DNA of 64,000 bases, taken from positions 257,344-321,343 of the forward strand of contig CAADRB010000064.1 of NCBI GenBank assembly GCA_900708905.1, written 5' to 3'. This document shows, piece by piece, positions 47,296 through 59,600 of the stretch (the first letter of the stretch is position 1; each line of letters opens with the position of its first letter). Both the position numbers and the translations under genes were made by a program. Below the pieces are notes generated by a model. That model made no database searches. It was not told where the DNA came from and worked only from the letters and a program-made list of their open reading frames with translations. This DNA comes from Hymenolepis diminuta (lineage: Eukaryota; Platyhelminthes; Cestoda; Cyclophyllidea; Hymenolepididae).

Positions 47296-48424
47296 GTACA
47301 ATTTATAATAGAGCAATCTGTATATTTATGTTGACCTTGGAAATTGTGCTGTTCAAGTTCATACAATTTTATTTCATTTGTATATCACAACGATTAAACC
47401 GATGATAATATGTAGAGATAGCATAAATGCGTAAACTTATTGATATCGATAGTTTACTCATTTCTTGGTATCGTTTTTTAATAAATAAAGGTACCGCTAT
47501 CATTAATGACTCATATAACAAACAGTTCGTTCTACGGAATTCTGGAAGATCATGTGCTATCACCTGATGAATGTTTTGGGCAATTGATAAAAACGGAGAA
47601 ATTTATACGCCTCACTTTTACAATGATTTTGTATAGTGGGGCAGAAAATATGCACGAAGTGAATTCAGTTCTTTCCAACCCAACGGTAATTCTTATGAAT
47701 GCACACAGAGAATTTTTGTGGGATTGTCGAAGGAGTTTGGAAAATGTACGTTCATTTGGCTAATCTTTATGTTGTTTTAATAGAGTATTCGTTTTGTTTG
47801 TAATATACGGATGGTTTTTTGGTTAAACTGAAATTAAAACTAATTTTTTCTTGTTATTTAGATATATGCATTTTTTTATTTACTCAGTGAAAAAAATCAG
47901 CGGAATTTCGGACAAATAATCGACGCATATAGACGCAATCTATTACTTTTAGGACATATTTTTAATAAGGTAAATAAGCAGTCACAAATGACGCGTAGAT
48001 AAAGTTTTCGAAATATTAAAATTTCATATTAGCTCGCAACTTTCTATTTATATGAAAGTATTTTAATTGTATTACAATTAAATTCCCCTTTTATCGCTTT
48101 TGCAATGTGTGATTTAATCAATCATAGTTTGGAATCATGCCAAATCCAAATGGTCTATTTCTCGAAGAGCCGGCCGACAACCAACTGGAGAACCTCGTTG
48201 CAGTTACAGAAACCTACGTTATGGTGTTTTATTGTTTAATTAGTAAGAAATTGAAGATTTAATAATTTAAGAGGGAGCGTAAAATTTTATAATATTTTTT
48301 GGTATTATTCTTCAATATATCTTTAAAAATAAGAAAAATTATAATGCTATCTATCATTCTAGATGAGTTTTACAATTCCACTTGTAATGCGAGAAATGAA
48401 CCACAACTGGTTAGTAAATTGTGA
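47101..48424 (+). CDS. RING gene B: paralogue of RING A, five exons
   Basis: Probable RING-type E3 ubiquitin ligase of about 244 residues. Exons are 47101-47295, 47491-47745, 47862-47969, 48128-48242 and 48363-48424; introns are 195, 116, 158 and 120 bp. The RING has C6, C9, C23, H25, C28, C31, C42 and Asp45, at positions identical to RING A. Exon lengths in codons (65, 85, 36, 38.3, about 20) track those of RING A (65, 87, 40, 39, about 10) and the first three intron positions agree. The helical part after the RING is strongly diverged and matches no family I know. The first ATG is one base after a TAATTGCAG acceptor-like site, so the mRNA may be trans-spliced. The last exon is uncertain. 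Confidence 0.72.
47491..47745 (+). CDS. RING B exon 2
   Basis: Acceptor ATAAATAAAG, donor GTACGT after RRSLEN, phase 0 throughout. LSPDECFGQLIKTEK aligns with LLPKKQWVESLGDAQ of RING A. Confidence 0.72.
47862..47969 (+). CDS. RING B exon 3
   Basis: Acceptor TTGTTATTTAG, donor GTAAAT. It encodes 36 residues with FFYLLSEKNQR and IFNK at the boundary, parallel to RING A exon 3. Confidence 0.7.
48128..48242 (+). CDS. RING B exon 4
   Basis: Acceptor AATCAATCATAG, donor GTAAGA. It encodes FGIMPNPNGLF and ends VTETYVMVFYCLI, hydrophobic like RING A exon 4. It leaves in phase 1, unlike RING A. Confidence 0.62.
48363..48424 (+). CDS. RING B exon 5 (provisional)
   Basis: Acceptor CTATCATTCTAG, then 20 codons in the incoming phase to TGA. 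A GTTAGT inside could be a further donor leading to an exon near 48462, so the C-terminus is unsettled. Confidence 0.35.
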
Positions 48425-48880
48425 AAAATAATGAAAAATTATAAAATTGTGATTTCAGACAACCTTTTTTTCCTATTTTTACCATCATAGATGAACACGT
48501 GGAATATGGAGAGTGAACCTTCGCAATAGTTACTGACCTGATAAGTGGATTTTTTGTCGGTCAAGCTTTGACTTAATCGTATGTGTAGTGCTTCATTAAT
48601 CACCATAACATTTATATTGCTTTCATATTTGTAATACAAAGTATCATACTTATTTACATTTTTTCGGTTCTTCTTTCGTAATTGCGAAACTTTATTGATG
48701 TTTGTAGAACATACACGAATTTCATATATAATGTATTTTGCTCAACAATAAGATCTTGGAAGTTACTACCCTAAATTACAAACCCTTACTTTGCCTCTTA
48801 GAAATATAACGAGTGTCGAAATGTAAACTTTAAACCTTATTGTTTTGCCTTTTAACATTACCTGAACATTATTATCAAAG
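48425..48880. other. Spacer after RING B
   Basis: AT-rich; no feature beyond a possible extra RING B exon near 48462. Confidence 0.4.
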
Positions 48881-49165
48881 CCCATACGCTGTTAAGATGT
48901 TTTATGCTATAGCCAGCGGATGTCTATCAAAACCTGGCGATTAGAAATGATAAAGTGGCGGTAAGATCTCCACTATAGTGTTTGAAGGCAGTCCCGCTGT
49001 GTTTATGTGTTTGTACATAGATACCTAAACAGATGTCTATCATCACTCCGAGACACCGACAACGAGACATAACTGATGTCTAACAAAGAAATGTTTTACA
49101 TATATACCTAATTTATTTATTAATAAATTGGGGTGGGTTGTCTGCCACCTCGGAACTGATCTGGC
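48881..49165 (+). repeat. LTR-like repeat copy 1 (partner at 61733-62005)
   Basis: Collinear with 61733-62005: GCCCATACG, GATCTCCAC, TACATAGA..CCTAAACAGATGTC, CAATTTATTTATTAATA.ATTGG and GCCACCTC.GAACTG. Directly to the right is TGGCGAC, which resembles an arginine-type tRNA primer-binding site and suggests a 5' or solo LTR. No coding follows. Confidence 0.65.
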
Positions 49166-50433
49166 GACATTGGTGACTTGACTTATTCTATCTAATCGAT
49201 CGATGTGGCTCCAATAGACCTAACGTTATTATATTTTATGAAAAACAGTGTATATAAATATATATCCTTAAATTTTAATAGTAGATATCCCCGTCTGATT
49301 ACAAAAACAGCTTCATTGGGATAAGTGCTATTTTAGTCCCTGTGAATCGATTACTATATTGTCAAATGCAAGTCAGTCTAATCATAGTTCCAAATTCCAT
49401 TGAACTTTCATAAAGTTCATGTAATAGACAAAAAACTAAACCGCTCATTGGATAAAGGAAGCAGGCCTAGTTATTTTTAAAAGAAAAATGAAGCAGGTAA
49501 AGTAATAGTCATCCCTCGAGTTCAACGTGGATGAAACGGGAGAAGTGGAATTTCGTCATAAATTTGTCCGGCTGATTCATTAGAATTCATATGGTCTCTG
49601 CAACGTATTGGCTGCAGCTAACAAAATCGCAAAGCACACTAAAGATAACACGTCTGGTCTAGTTCACGTAGTTCTATATTGTGTCAATTATAATTGACAA
49701 ATCAGTTAGACAAATTGGACGCATTTGAGGGTAGAGAGGTCAGACAAACTCAATCAGATCACTGTGTTTTAAAGAGAGCTCATGTGTTCCAACACTGAGG
49801 ACTCGGATACAGCAATCTCGCTATAAAAAATGGGGATGTTCACTGATCTCAAACGTGAAATAAAATATGAACTGTATTAATCTAATGCTAAAACAATAGT
49901 ATGATGTTATAAGTACCTGTATATCAACCCACATTTTACAGTTTCGAGTTTTTATGTATGTATTTTCATGCTTTTCCACAATATTGTTTCTCTTGTTTCA
50001 AAATTATAGGATTCAATGTGGTTTGAAATAGCAAGAATAATTTCTAATTCGCCTCAAGTCCTCTATTCCAGCATACTTGAAGCATTTCTTTACTTTACGT
50101 TGCTTTTACGGTGCTGAATGATATCTTTAATCAAATGCTCCAGTGATGAATGCTTGAACTTTTCATATGAATCTAAAACTGAGAACTGTTGGATACTTCC
50201 AAGGATGAAAGTGCTTCATACAGATTTAAAAAGATACAGCTTAAAGAATAGTTTGGAGAAAGCCAGATACTTTGGCTGCTAGTATAAGCTAAAATAATTT
50301 ATGCAGGTGTCTAACATAGCCCTCTTGAACAAATCTATCCCTAACTATTGGCTAAGAATACATGCCAAGTTATAGCAACAGATTTGACTTAATTGGAATT
50401 AATTCAGGCGTAGGAAATCTATTCGAAATCCAT
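49166..50433. other. Spacer between LTR-like repeat and zinc-finger gene
   Basis: I see no exon or further repeat. Its right part should contain the 3' end of the zinc-finger mRNA. Confidence 0.4.
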
Positions 50434-50439
50434 TTTATT
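50434..50439 (-). terminator. poly(A) signal of the zinc-finger gene
   Basis: AATAAA on the minus strand, about 145 bases past the stop at 50581-50583, the first such hexamer downstream. Confidence 0.5.
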
Positions 50440-50580
50440 AATCATCCATTCGTCTAGTGAGTTAAGAGATCTCGTATTCGGTGCCTGAGTCATGTTGGTC
50501 AGGTGATATATCAAGGTTTAGGCTTCAACATGACATTTTCATCAAGGAAAATCCGATCTTCAGTTCTAGTGTAAAAATAT

Positions 50581-50663
50581 CTATTCCAGCTCAGGTTTTG
50601 TCTCAGCACTAGAAAAGTTGAGTGCAGAGTTTGCATTATTCTGTGCTTCTTCCGAAACTTGGT
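50581..50663 (-). CDS. Zinc-finger gene last exon (acidic tail)
   Basis: Acceptor TTTAATTTCAG. 27 codons rich in Glu, Asn and Ser end ETKPELE and TAG. The phase-1 entry matches the finger 8 exon. Confidence 0.85.
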
Positions 50664-53600
50664 CTGAAATTAAAACAAACTTTTAAAATACCACCCGAAA
50701 GAGCAGTAAGCTAAATGAAAACAAAAGGCCACAACGTACCTTTATGCAATCTCTCTACGTGTTTCTTAGCATCGCACTGATACTTGAAAGTCATACCGCA
50801 AACACTACAAATGTAAGGTCTCTCACCTGAAAAAATAATGCGCGGTATTTTAATAAGAGCGAATAAATTTCAAAATATTTGGAGAAAGAGTAAGATTTTA
50901 CCCTTATGAACGCCGGCTATGTGCTGAAGAAGATGGTGATGTCGGTAAAAATCCTTTCCACAAACTTCGCAACCAAAAGGCTTCAAACCTGCACATCGAT
51001 AAAAAAGAAAACATACAATACAACGGTATAAAACCACAAAAAATGATCTCCAATCACATTCTTTATGAAAATAAATCGTGTTTTGTCCATGTAGTGGCAG
51101 TTATGTCTCCATTTCCTTATGACTCAAACTCTCAAATGTCATTTTAAGACGCAGTTATCAATCTTGCCTTGTCTCCAACTGTCCCGCTTTATTTGAAAGG
51201 ACACTCGTACTCATACCCACATGGGAGTTCCTTAAAAATGAGACCATGTGTCCAAGTGACTCTCTTACCACTATAAACTAATGGCCCTAGGTTCTCATTA
51301 CCATAAGATATTTGAGAGGTCATCTGTCTAACGACAGGTGCAAAGTACTGTCGAGTTCAAGAACGAAGATTTGTAGCTGCTTGAGCTTTATTAATATCAC
51401 AAAATTTCAAAAAACAGTTAAACTCCATTTAATAGGAGAAAAAAAGTGTAAACTCGAAATTATTCAAGTTAAATAGAGTGAGTTGAGACCGCCAATCCCA
51501 GTTTTAAAGTCATAGAACTAAGGTCTGCATCCTACTTAACCCAACTATGTATTGACGATTTACCTTTTACTTAAAGAACTATCTATTTCCCAATAGTTGA
51601 ATATGCTGTACATTCAAATATGCAAGCAACGTATCAAATGATGTTTGGGCTATAAAGTCCTAGAAACTTTCGCGCAATTAATACAAGCGCATTTCAAAGT
51701 GCAGGAAAAGATGGACTAGTAAGGAAGACACACAAAATTAGGTTAGTATAGATGTTACGATTAACCTAAGGCTAGAAGTATCTTAGATAGGTATAGAGGA
51801 ACAGAGAGAAGACAACAAAAGACTTGCCCTTGTGAACACTATCCACGTGGTATTTAAGACTCCATTTGAAACCGAAGTATTCGCCACAATCAGGACAACG
51901 AAACGACGTCCCTTCTATAAAGTTAAACAATCAATCATTGAAAAAGATTTGAACAGGCATAGCATTGAACATGATGTTCATAAGACACAGTGAAACCCGA
52001 AATTGAGCGCTGGAAGTCCTTGATGATCGAGGCGCCCGAGGAACAGTGCTCTTTACGATAGTCCAACGACATTGCTCTCTTTTCTCTGAACATTCACATA
52101 AAGTTGGTAGCTTCACACTTCACCTTTTTTCTCCTATTCCCTTGAAATGGAGTTTTACGCTTTTACAGACGAGTTGTTTTCATTTTAGCCAAGAAAACTC
52201 GATCAAACCAGATTTTTCTTTGAACCAGATCTTCGTTGAAGCTTGACCGCAGAATTCCCCAGAGAATTCCAATGAGCTAATTCTTCACATACCGTGACTA
52301 TGATAAAGCGTAATCTCAGGAGTTTTACATATGCTCTAATCAGAGACCCTTAGTACTATTGTGGAAAGGTCATAAAAGAGGACTGACTCTATGAAGATCT
52401 CGAAAAACTTTGCTTTGCTTGACTGATAATTGTAAATAGGAGCACATCAGGTCACCCAAATTTTGTATTACTCCTCATTCTATTCTATGTTTAGTTGTAA
52501 GCGGATTTATATTAGAATAATAGTAGAATCACAGTACGATAGTGGTAATCTAGTTAGGGGATTCCTAATAAAAGGCATTTAGTCATTCTTTTAAAAATAA
52601 TCACAAAAGAAATTTATTATAGGAGATAAAGGGGAAAGGCAAAAACCTACTTTCATGAACACCCTTTATGTGCTTATTGCACACGTCTTTTCGAGAGAAG
52701 ATCTTGCCACATATTCCGCATTTGAAAGACGTGCTGTCTGCAAAATCAAAATAATAGTGAATTAAATGCATAAAATCCTTGGAATATGCTTAATTGACTG
52801 CAACAAAAACATTTAATCAGCTCTTCAACATCCATTTTTGTCTCCGATCAATTTGCGGTCTCAATTCTCATGGAATGTTTGATCTCACACTATCACGCAT
52901 TCAAATATCGAACTATTTAACAGATATGCTACTATCTTTCTTTCATTTTTTTCAATATTGTTATGGTGGCAACACAAGCTGACGCTTCAAGTTTAGATGA
53001 CAGATTAACACACAAAATCAAAAACTTAGAAGATCGAGCATTACTTAAACTACCGACAAAATCCCCACATAGTGTCTTTAATACTCAGTCCATGAATTCA
53101 AACCTTTGATTATGTTGCTGGGGTTTCCAAGCCCCCGGTGCTTGAGCATATGTTTGAGACCCGGCGACATTATAATGATTGACTTCCCTCTTGTTAAATG
53201 AAGTTTATTTGTCTGCTTCAGGCCTCAGGTGTGCTAGAAGTAGGTGCGCAACCTTACTGGACCAAAATGAAGCACACAATAGTAAGCAGGTTAGACTAAT
53301 GAAACCAGAGGAAGTCATTGTGACCATTAGCTAGATCGGGCCATATGCTAAGCTTACTGCCTCGCGCTCGAGGTGGAAGTTTGTGGTCGAGAGGCAATTT
53401 GATTACCTCTTCTTGCAATTTGTGATCATTATATATTTTGGTCCTTCTGTTTGCCTTTTAATATGCTGTGGCTTTATAATGATATAATTAGACCACACTT
53501 CCTGCACTACCTTCACAAAGGTAACTTTGCGTAATACACTACGATGTAATGTTGGCAATGGATCTTAGTACGCAATTCCTAATACGTTACAGATACAATA

Positions 53601-56600
53601 TCTCATAAATATTAGATTAGCTTACTATATTCATGATATCCGATGAATAAGTCAGTCTCTGAGGAATAATAACGACAACAGCGACGTGCAATATTGTGAT
53701 ATAAGAGTAAGAAAATGATCAGCACTAACCTTCATGAACACTCTTCACATGCTCTTTGAGAGAGTTACATCGAGAAAAGGATTTTTCACATTTTTCGCAT
53801 TTGAAATGCTTAAAGTCTGCAAAATTAAAGATTCTGGTACATTCACATGCCGTATTGTTAAAAAATTGCATGCCATTCATTCTGGTGTCCAATAACTTTG
53901 TGTTTATAACAGGATACAACAAAACATAGCTTAGCTAATCTGCGGGTACTCAGTTTACAGTACATCATAATGGGTCTGGCCAGCCTAAACACCCACAGAA
54001 TAAATCACAAAAGAGATAACTAAACAACTCCTCTAAGCCTTCATTCACAAAAACCACTTTCATTTACGTCGTTGGGACGCGTAACATAGCTCTACTTCCC
54101 GCAACTCTCTACCTCTTTCCTTTGCGATAAGTCAATACACCACTAATCCATCCAAACTCCCGTTCTTCTGATTTGAGAGGGTTATCGTCTCCAGTTAGAC
54201 TTTACGAACATTACATTTTAAGGAGAGTATCTCAGATTATAAAATTAACCTTACTTAGAATTAGTTCAAATTTAATTTCACCTAGTCTACTCATCAAATA
54301 TTATGCGAATACTTTAGACTCAGACAGTAACCTGACTGTACTGCTATCAACACTAAGTGGTTCATGAATCTTCGAAATGCTGTTAATTTTATGGGTGACA
54401 CTATGCAGCCTCAGGGATGGATTGAATTGGCTACGAACTAGTTTACTTTGAATTGCAGCGTTCAGTAAACTTGAAATTAAAAAAATCCTAACTAGGTGAA
54501 TGTTTTTTAGATGTAAATTAAGGTTCAACGGAATTAGAAAGTTATATCCTCCAGAACTCAAAAGTATGGCTTCTGCAGTACCCGCACGCATAGATCTGTT
54601 CATCTCAACTGCTACAGAGTGACTCAAAAGGGCATCTATCTCAGTGTGCTCCATTTAGCTTTTCACATAACTTCTTGTCCACACACCTAGCCCCTCCGTT
54701 TCCTATTCTCTCTCCCTCTCTCTCTAATACTCTCTCTGTCCTCTACCTATCCTCTACGTACTGATGATCTAACTCAACAGCTCTGAGTCTACTGATTTGG
54801 CTCTAGCCTAACTTGGATGATGTCAAAGTAGCTACTTTATTCTAAAAGAAACACAATAAACATGGAATCACAATGAGAGTAATTTAAACATCTTAGTAAT
54901 AAAGCATAGTAATAGATTAACACTGTGAAATCGAATGAAAGTGGGTAAATAATTAACACCTATTAAACGCTTACTTTTATGAATTCCATCAATATGAATC
55001 TTAAGTGTGTGTTTAGCGGCGAACGATCTGTCACATTCAGTGCACTTGAACGGTTTCAAATCTAAAATGAATGTTTATTCGTTTTACAGTCATTAAAAAT
55101 GTCATTCTCTGAAAATTTGAGGTTGAAAATGTTGGTCGAATCAACAATTTATTTACGAGATTTACAAATCTATGGATTAGTTTTCACGCAAAAGGTTCGG
55201 TATTACTACATACTACTGAAATCCCCGTTATCATAATTAAGTGCCTCTAAATCTGCACATACAAAAAATTGGTTAGGGCAACTTCAAGCGGATGCTAAAG
55301 AGGTTTTCGGCGAGAAAGAGGGGGAGATTTGGATTATGAATCCCAAATATTCTATGCCCCACATTACCGAACGTCAACTATAGATGTGTGTATAAAAGAG
55401 AAATAATGTGTGGGTCTTCAGTGTCATCGGCTCTTTGCATAATAAAGTGAAATGAGAAGGCGAGGGCAAATCGATCACCACAAACCCAAACATGATCTGT
55501 CAATTGATGGATTCCCTCGCTTAGTTGTTGTGTGCTCTAAGCATGTGAAAAAGGGGCAGCTGTGAAACTACTTGAAATCTTGTCATCAACATTTTTCTTT
55601 TGAAAAACAAGGTGAGGAAAAGAAAGGACAAGTCTGAAGGAATTCCAACTTCAAAATGCAGTTGGTCTGATATTCGGGAGCTCAGATAAAGCAGCGTTCA
55701 CCTGATTTCCCGACTCACGCTTTTATTGCCTACAAGAGAACATACTTTTCCCTTACGAACTTTCACTTCCAATATGTCCGACTGCTTCCCCATTATGAAA
55801 AATTGTAAAACCTTTTGCCCTACTATGGAAATTATATAAGTTAAACTTAGAGGGGCAATATCAAATAGGACAAAGTTTCATTACCTAGTCAGAACATTAA
55901 TATTTCCTATTAGACTCTTTCAATACAATATAATTTCTGAGCCGCATACATACTTCATACACTGATTAAAATTCACTTTTTGACTGAATTTTAATGAAAT
56001 ATTTAAGCTTTTTCAATGATCTCATTAAGTTAGAAGTCCAACTGTATCGAATGCTGAATCAGCTTGGCCCATCCGATTTGTGGGCCATCAATTTTTATGC
56101 ACAAGAGTTCAATCCTCTTTCGTGACCGTTTATTTCAATTTTTATTTGAGATAGTCCAAGTTAGAATAAGTTTCCTCCAAAATAAATCAAAAGGTTAGAT
56201 TGAGGAACGAGTGCTCTTCTTTTGAACATTGGCGGACTCCTTGTTGCATCAAAATGCATTTGATGGGATGTCTACCCATCGGTGTTGGAAGTATGCGTTT
56301 GATAACGCATAATGTTATAGTGACACTTCAGGTCAATCGAACGCTATAACACTGTCAATATAGGGAGGTTAGCAAGGACCCACAAATATCAAATCCCCTA
56401 TCTTTTCTCTGGACAATTTCCTTTTCTGGAGCCATGTATATGTTTACAAACAATACAATGCTTACTTTTCTATCAATAAACGGACATATGACATAATAAT
56501 GGTAGTTTTCAATTTTAACAAAAGAATGAGAACAATGTGAGATTATAAAGAAAAGAGAAACACTCACTTTCATGTATCGCTCCCACATGGTCTCTTAATT

Positions 56601-59600
56601 TGCGCTTTTGTTTGAAAGATTTTTCACATATTTCACACTTGAAAGGTCGCACGTCTACAATTTGAAATGGAATTCAATAGTTTCAAGTGATAGCACAAAA
56701 AAGAAAGTAGAAAGAAGGCAAGCACTTGTTATTCGGTGGAATATTCTTGTATTTAGTGAATATCGGTACCTTTAAGTTGGGAAAGACTATTGTAGTGCAT
56801 ACACTGACTTATCCATTGCCTATTCAGTCTAAAAACACAATGACCCCCTTAAGCGTATTTTATTTCGCCTTATTATTACAACCCGGATTGTCCTCATTCA
56901 GTACTGACGACGTTTCTCATTTTCCAAATTTCACTTCCTATTTCTGCTCCCTTCTCCTCCCATTCATTTCCAATTGTTCAATGTACACATGTTCTACTTA
57001 ACTCTTAGTGTTCTCATTTCGGGAATGTTTTTGTATTCGATTAGCTTTTAAGAAGATATCTATCCCAATTTTGATGGAGCTCTTAAAATGGCGTTATCGA
57101 CTGAATGAGCACTACCTTGTCACTGCCTTGTTTGGTAATGATGCAGCAATGGTGGGAAAATCCCGTTATTAGGCAATTTTCAATAAACCAATGCTCGAGG
57201 TATGAGGCATGTAAACTCGATACGGTTAAACCGAAAGTATTTGCTCCGGATTTCGAGAAATTTTGACGAGTTTATGCTATGCAATCGTGACTTAATTATT
57301 TTATAAATGTTCATCAGCTTGTTCATTTATAATAGTAATGATTTTAGCCAAAGTGGCGAAAAATATCGAGGAAAGACACCAAACCTGACTAACATGTCTA
57401 AATGAAAATCTGCAACAAAGCACCATGACTACTACCTCTCGTTTGATTCAGAAAAAAAGATCTCATAATCCTGAAGGTGATGCCTAATAATATAATAAAA
57501 ATTATATCAAATAGTATTAAATCAATTAGATATTATTGACCTATCCCAATAACCGATTGTTTATTCTGCAGGTGTATTTTACATAAATCAACTGTAAACT
57601 ATTGAATAGCATGGAAAATCATTTTGCCTCTCAACCATTGGGACAAAAAAATGAATTGTGGTGGCAAGATAGACCTTTCTTGATTGAAAACAGTCAAAAA
57701 GCCCTAAATACCGCGGACAAACAACCCTGCAGTCCAGGAGATTTTTTATTCTTGAAAGATGAGGTACCCATTCAGCAAATATTATACAACCCGACTCCAA
57801 ATATTAAATAAGGCAAGACTCTTTGATACCTTGGCATTGCTCTCAGCATCTTTTTTGCTTTCCCTCTCTTAATCATTTGAACTTTCTGCTAACCAATTTC
57901 TGTTGCTTCTCATAATTAAAAATTTAAATATTTTTGTATTGGTATGGGTAATAATAACTAAAATAATTACATAGAAGGATAATGCAAACAGAATGCCTAC
58001 TTTTATGAACACCCAATACATGTTTTCTGAGGTAGGAAGCTCTGGAGAAGGATTTCGCACATACTTCACACTTGAAATCTGCAAAAAAAGAAATGATGTT
58101 AATTTGGAATATTCGTTAACTTATTTGTGAGTAAATTTTCCCTCTCTTTCCTATCCATTTAAAAGCACTTAATAGACGACTAGCTCATCAAATCACCAGT
58201 GACATTTTACTTAGGCAATTTTATACAGCTCATCGACTGGCCTCGATCCGGATAGGCTTTCTGAGTTAAATCAACTTACTAATCATTCAAATTCAGACTT
58301 CTTACTTCGGGTACCATAAGAAGCTCTAGGGTAAGCCTCTATCCACTCTGAGATATCGATTACTAGCTTCATATTGAGACCATGCTAATTTGAGGCAGAA
58401 AGCCCCTATTTACAGTACATGAGTAGATTTTATTCTACCTAAGAAATAACGAACATGAATAATTAATGATAAAATAATAATCTCTGAATAAACTCCGAAA
58501 ACTTGGCAGAGAATGTGATTTTTCACGGTTAAACTCCTATATGATGTGATAGATTGTAGCAATTATATAAAGCATACATCGACTCACAGAAGACTAAACC
58601 AATCAGTGCATCTTATTTTGCCTGTTTCTAACAACCCAAGTTGCCCTCGCTCAATACTAACGCCTTCCTCTCTTATCCTCTCATTTATTGCCATTTTTCC
58701 AATAAGTACGTGGTTCTACTTAGGTCTTGGTCATCTCAGTTACGAATGGTTGGTGTATCCCATTGGCCATTAGAAACATCATTAGTTTTGCAAGAGGGTT
58801 TCTAAGCCTAGTTCGATCAAGCTTTGCTGTCAGGATTAGACCTATTTTAGACATAGAGAACAAGAAAGTCGACATATGATTACCATCTGAATCAATTATC
58901 TTCAGATTGCCGCTAGAAAAGAGGGCAGAATAGAGATTCAAACCCAATACTCAGAGAGAAATGTGCACCAAACATACGATTTATTATTAATAACTACGGT
59001 GATATGCCATTCATTTGTATTCACCTGATCCTCGATACCAGCCACGTATAGATGGTTAATATACTCGTCTACCAACCCGAAGATCCCAGTTTCAATACCC
59101 ATCGGTGAATACTCGGTAAGTGGATTAGCAAATCCAAATATCTTGACTCCCAGAAACCAGCTGAATTTACATATTCAAGGGTCAAAAGGAAGATGGCCGA
59201 AGGAGAAACGGTTAGCAATCATGAAAGCTTGCAATTTATCGTCCTTATACCTAATTTCGATGTTGTATATGCGCACATACACATTTGCTTTTGCATCAAT
59301 ACAAATATTCGCTTAATCTAGTTTGCGATGTTTAAATCAATCGTTCCCTCTATTAAAAAATATGAAAAAACAACTTACCAGTGTTAGCTGGTTCCGTTTT
59401 AATACTGCAGGTAAAAGCAGAATGCGTTTCGTCAAGTTCAGCCAAAATAATAGGGGTCTCTAAAGTTAAGGGAGGGCAAAAACCACCGACATGACTTAAT
59501 TTCTATTTATAGAAGTATAGCAATCCAAAATTCATGTATTTTGGTATAATAATTTCAAAATATACTATAATTAAAATATTATACATAGACATTACATAAG

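Larger units (their letters stand above)
50989..56567 (-). other. Introns between zinc-finger exons 2-7
   Basis: The introns inside this span are 839, 736, 992, 1158 and 1506 bp. The one at 55062-56567 carries the dispersed repeat at 55240-55720. A CT-rich tract lies at 54700-54760. Frames such as 54301-54654 are without motif. I see no second gene. Confidence 0.55.

Noticed and set aside
59053..59120. Possible tRNA gene
   Set aside because: A- and B-box-like motifs are present but no cloverleaf arms pair; at most a SINE relic.
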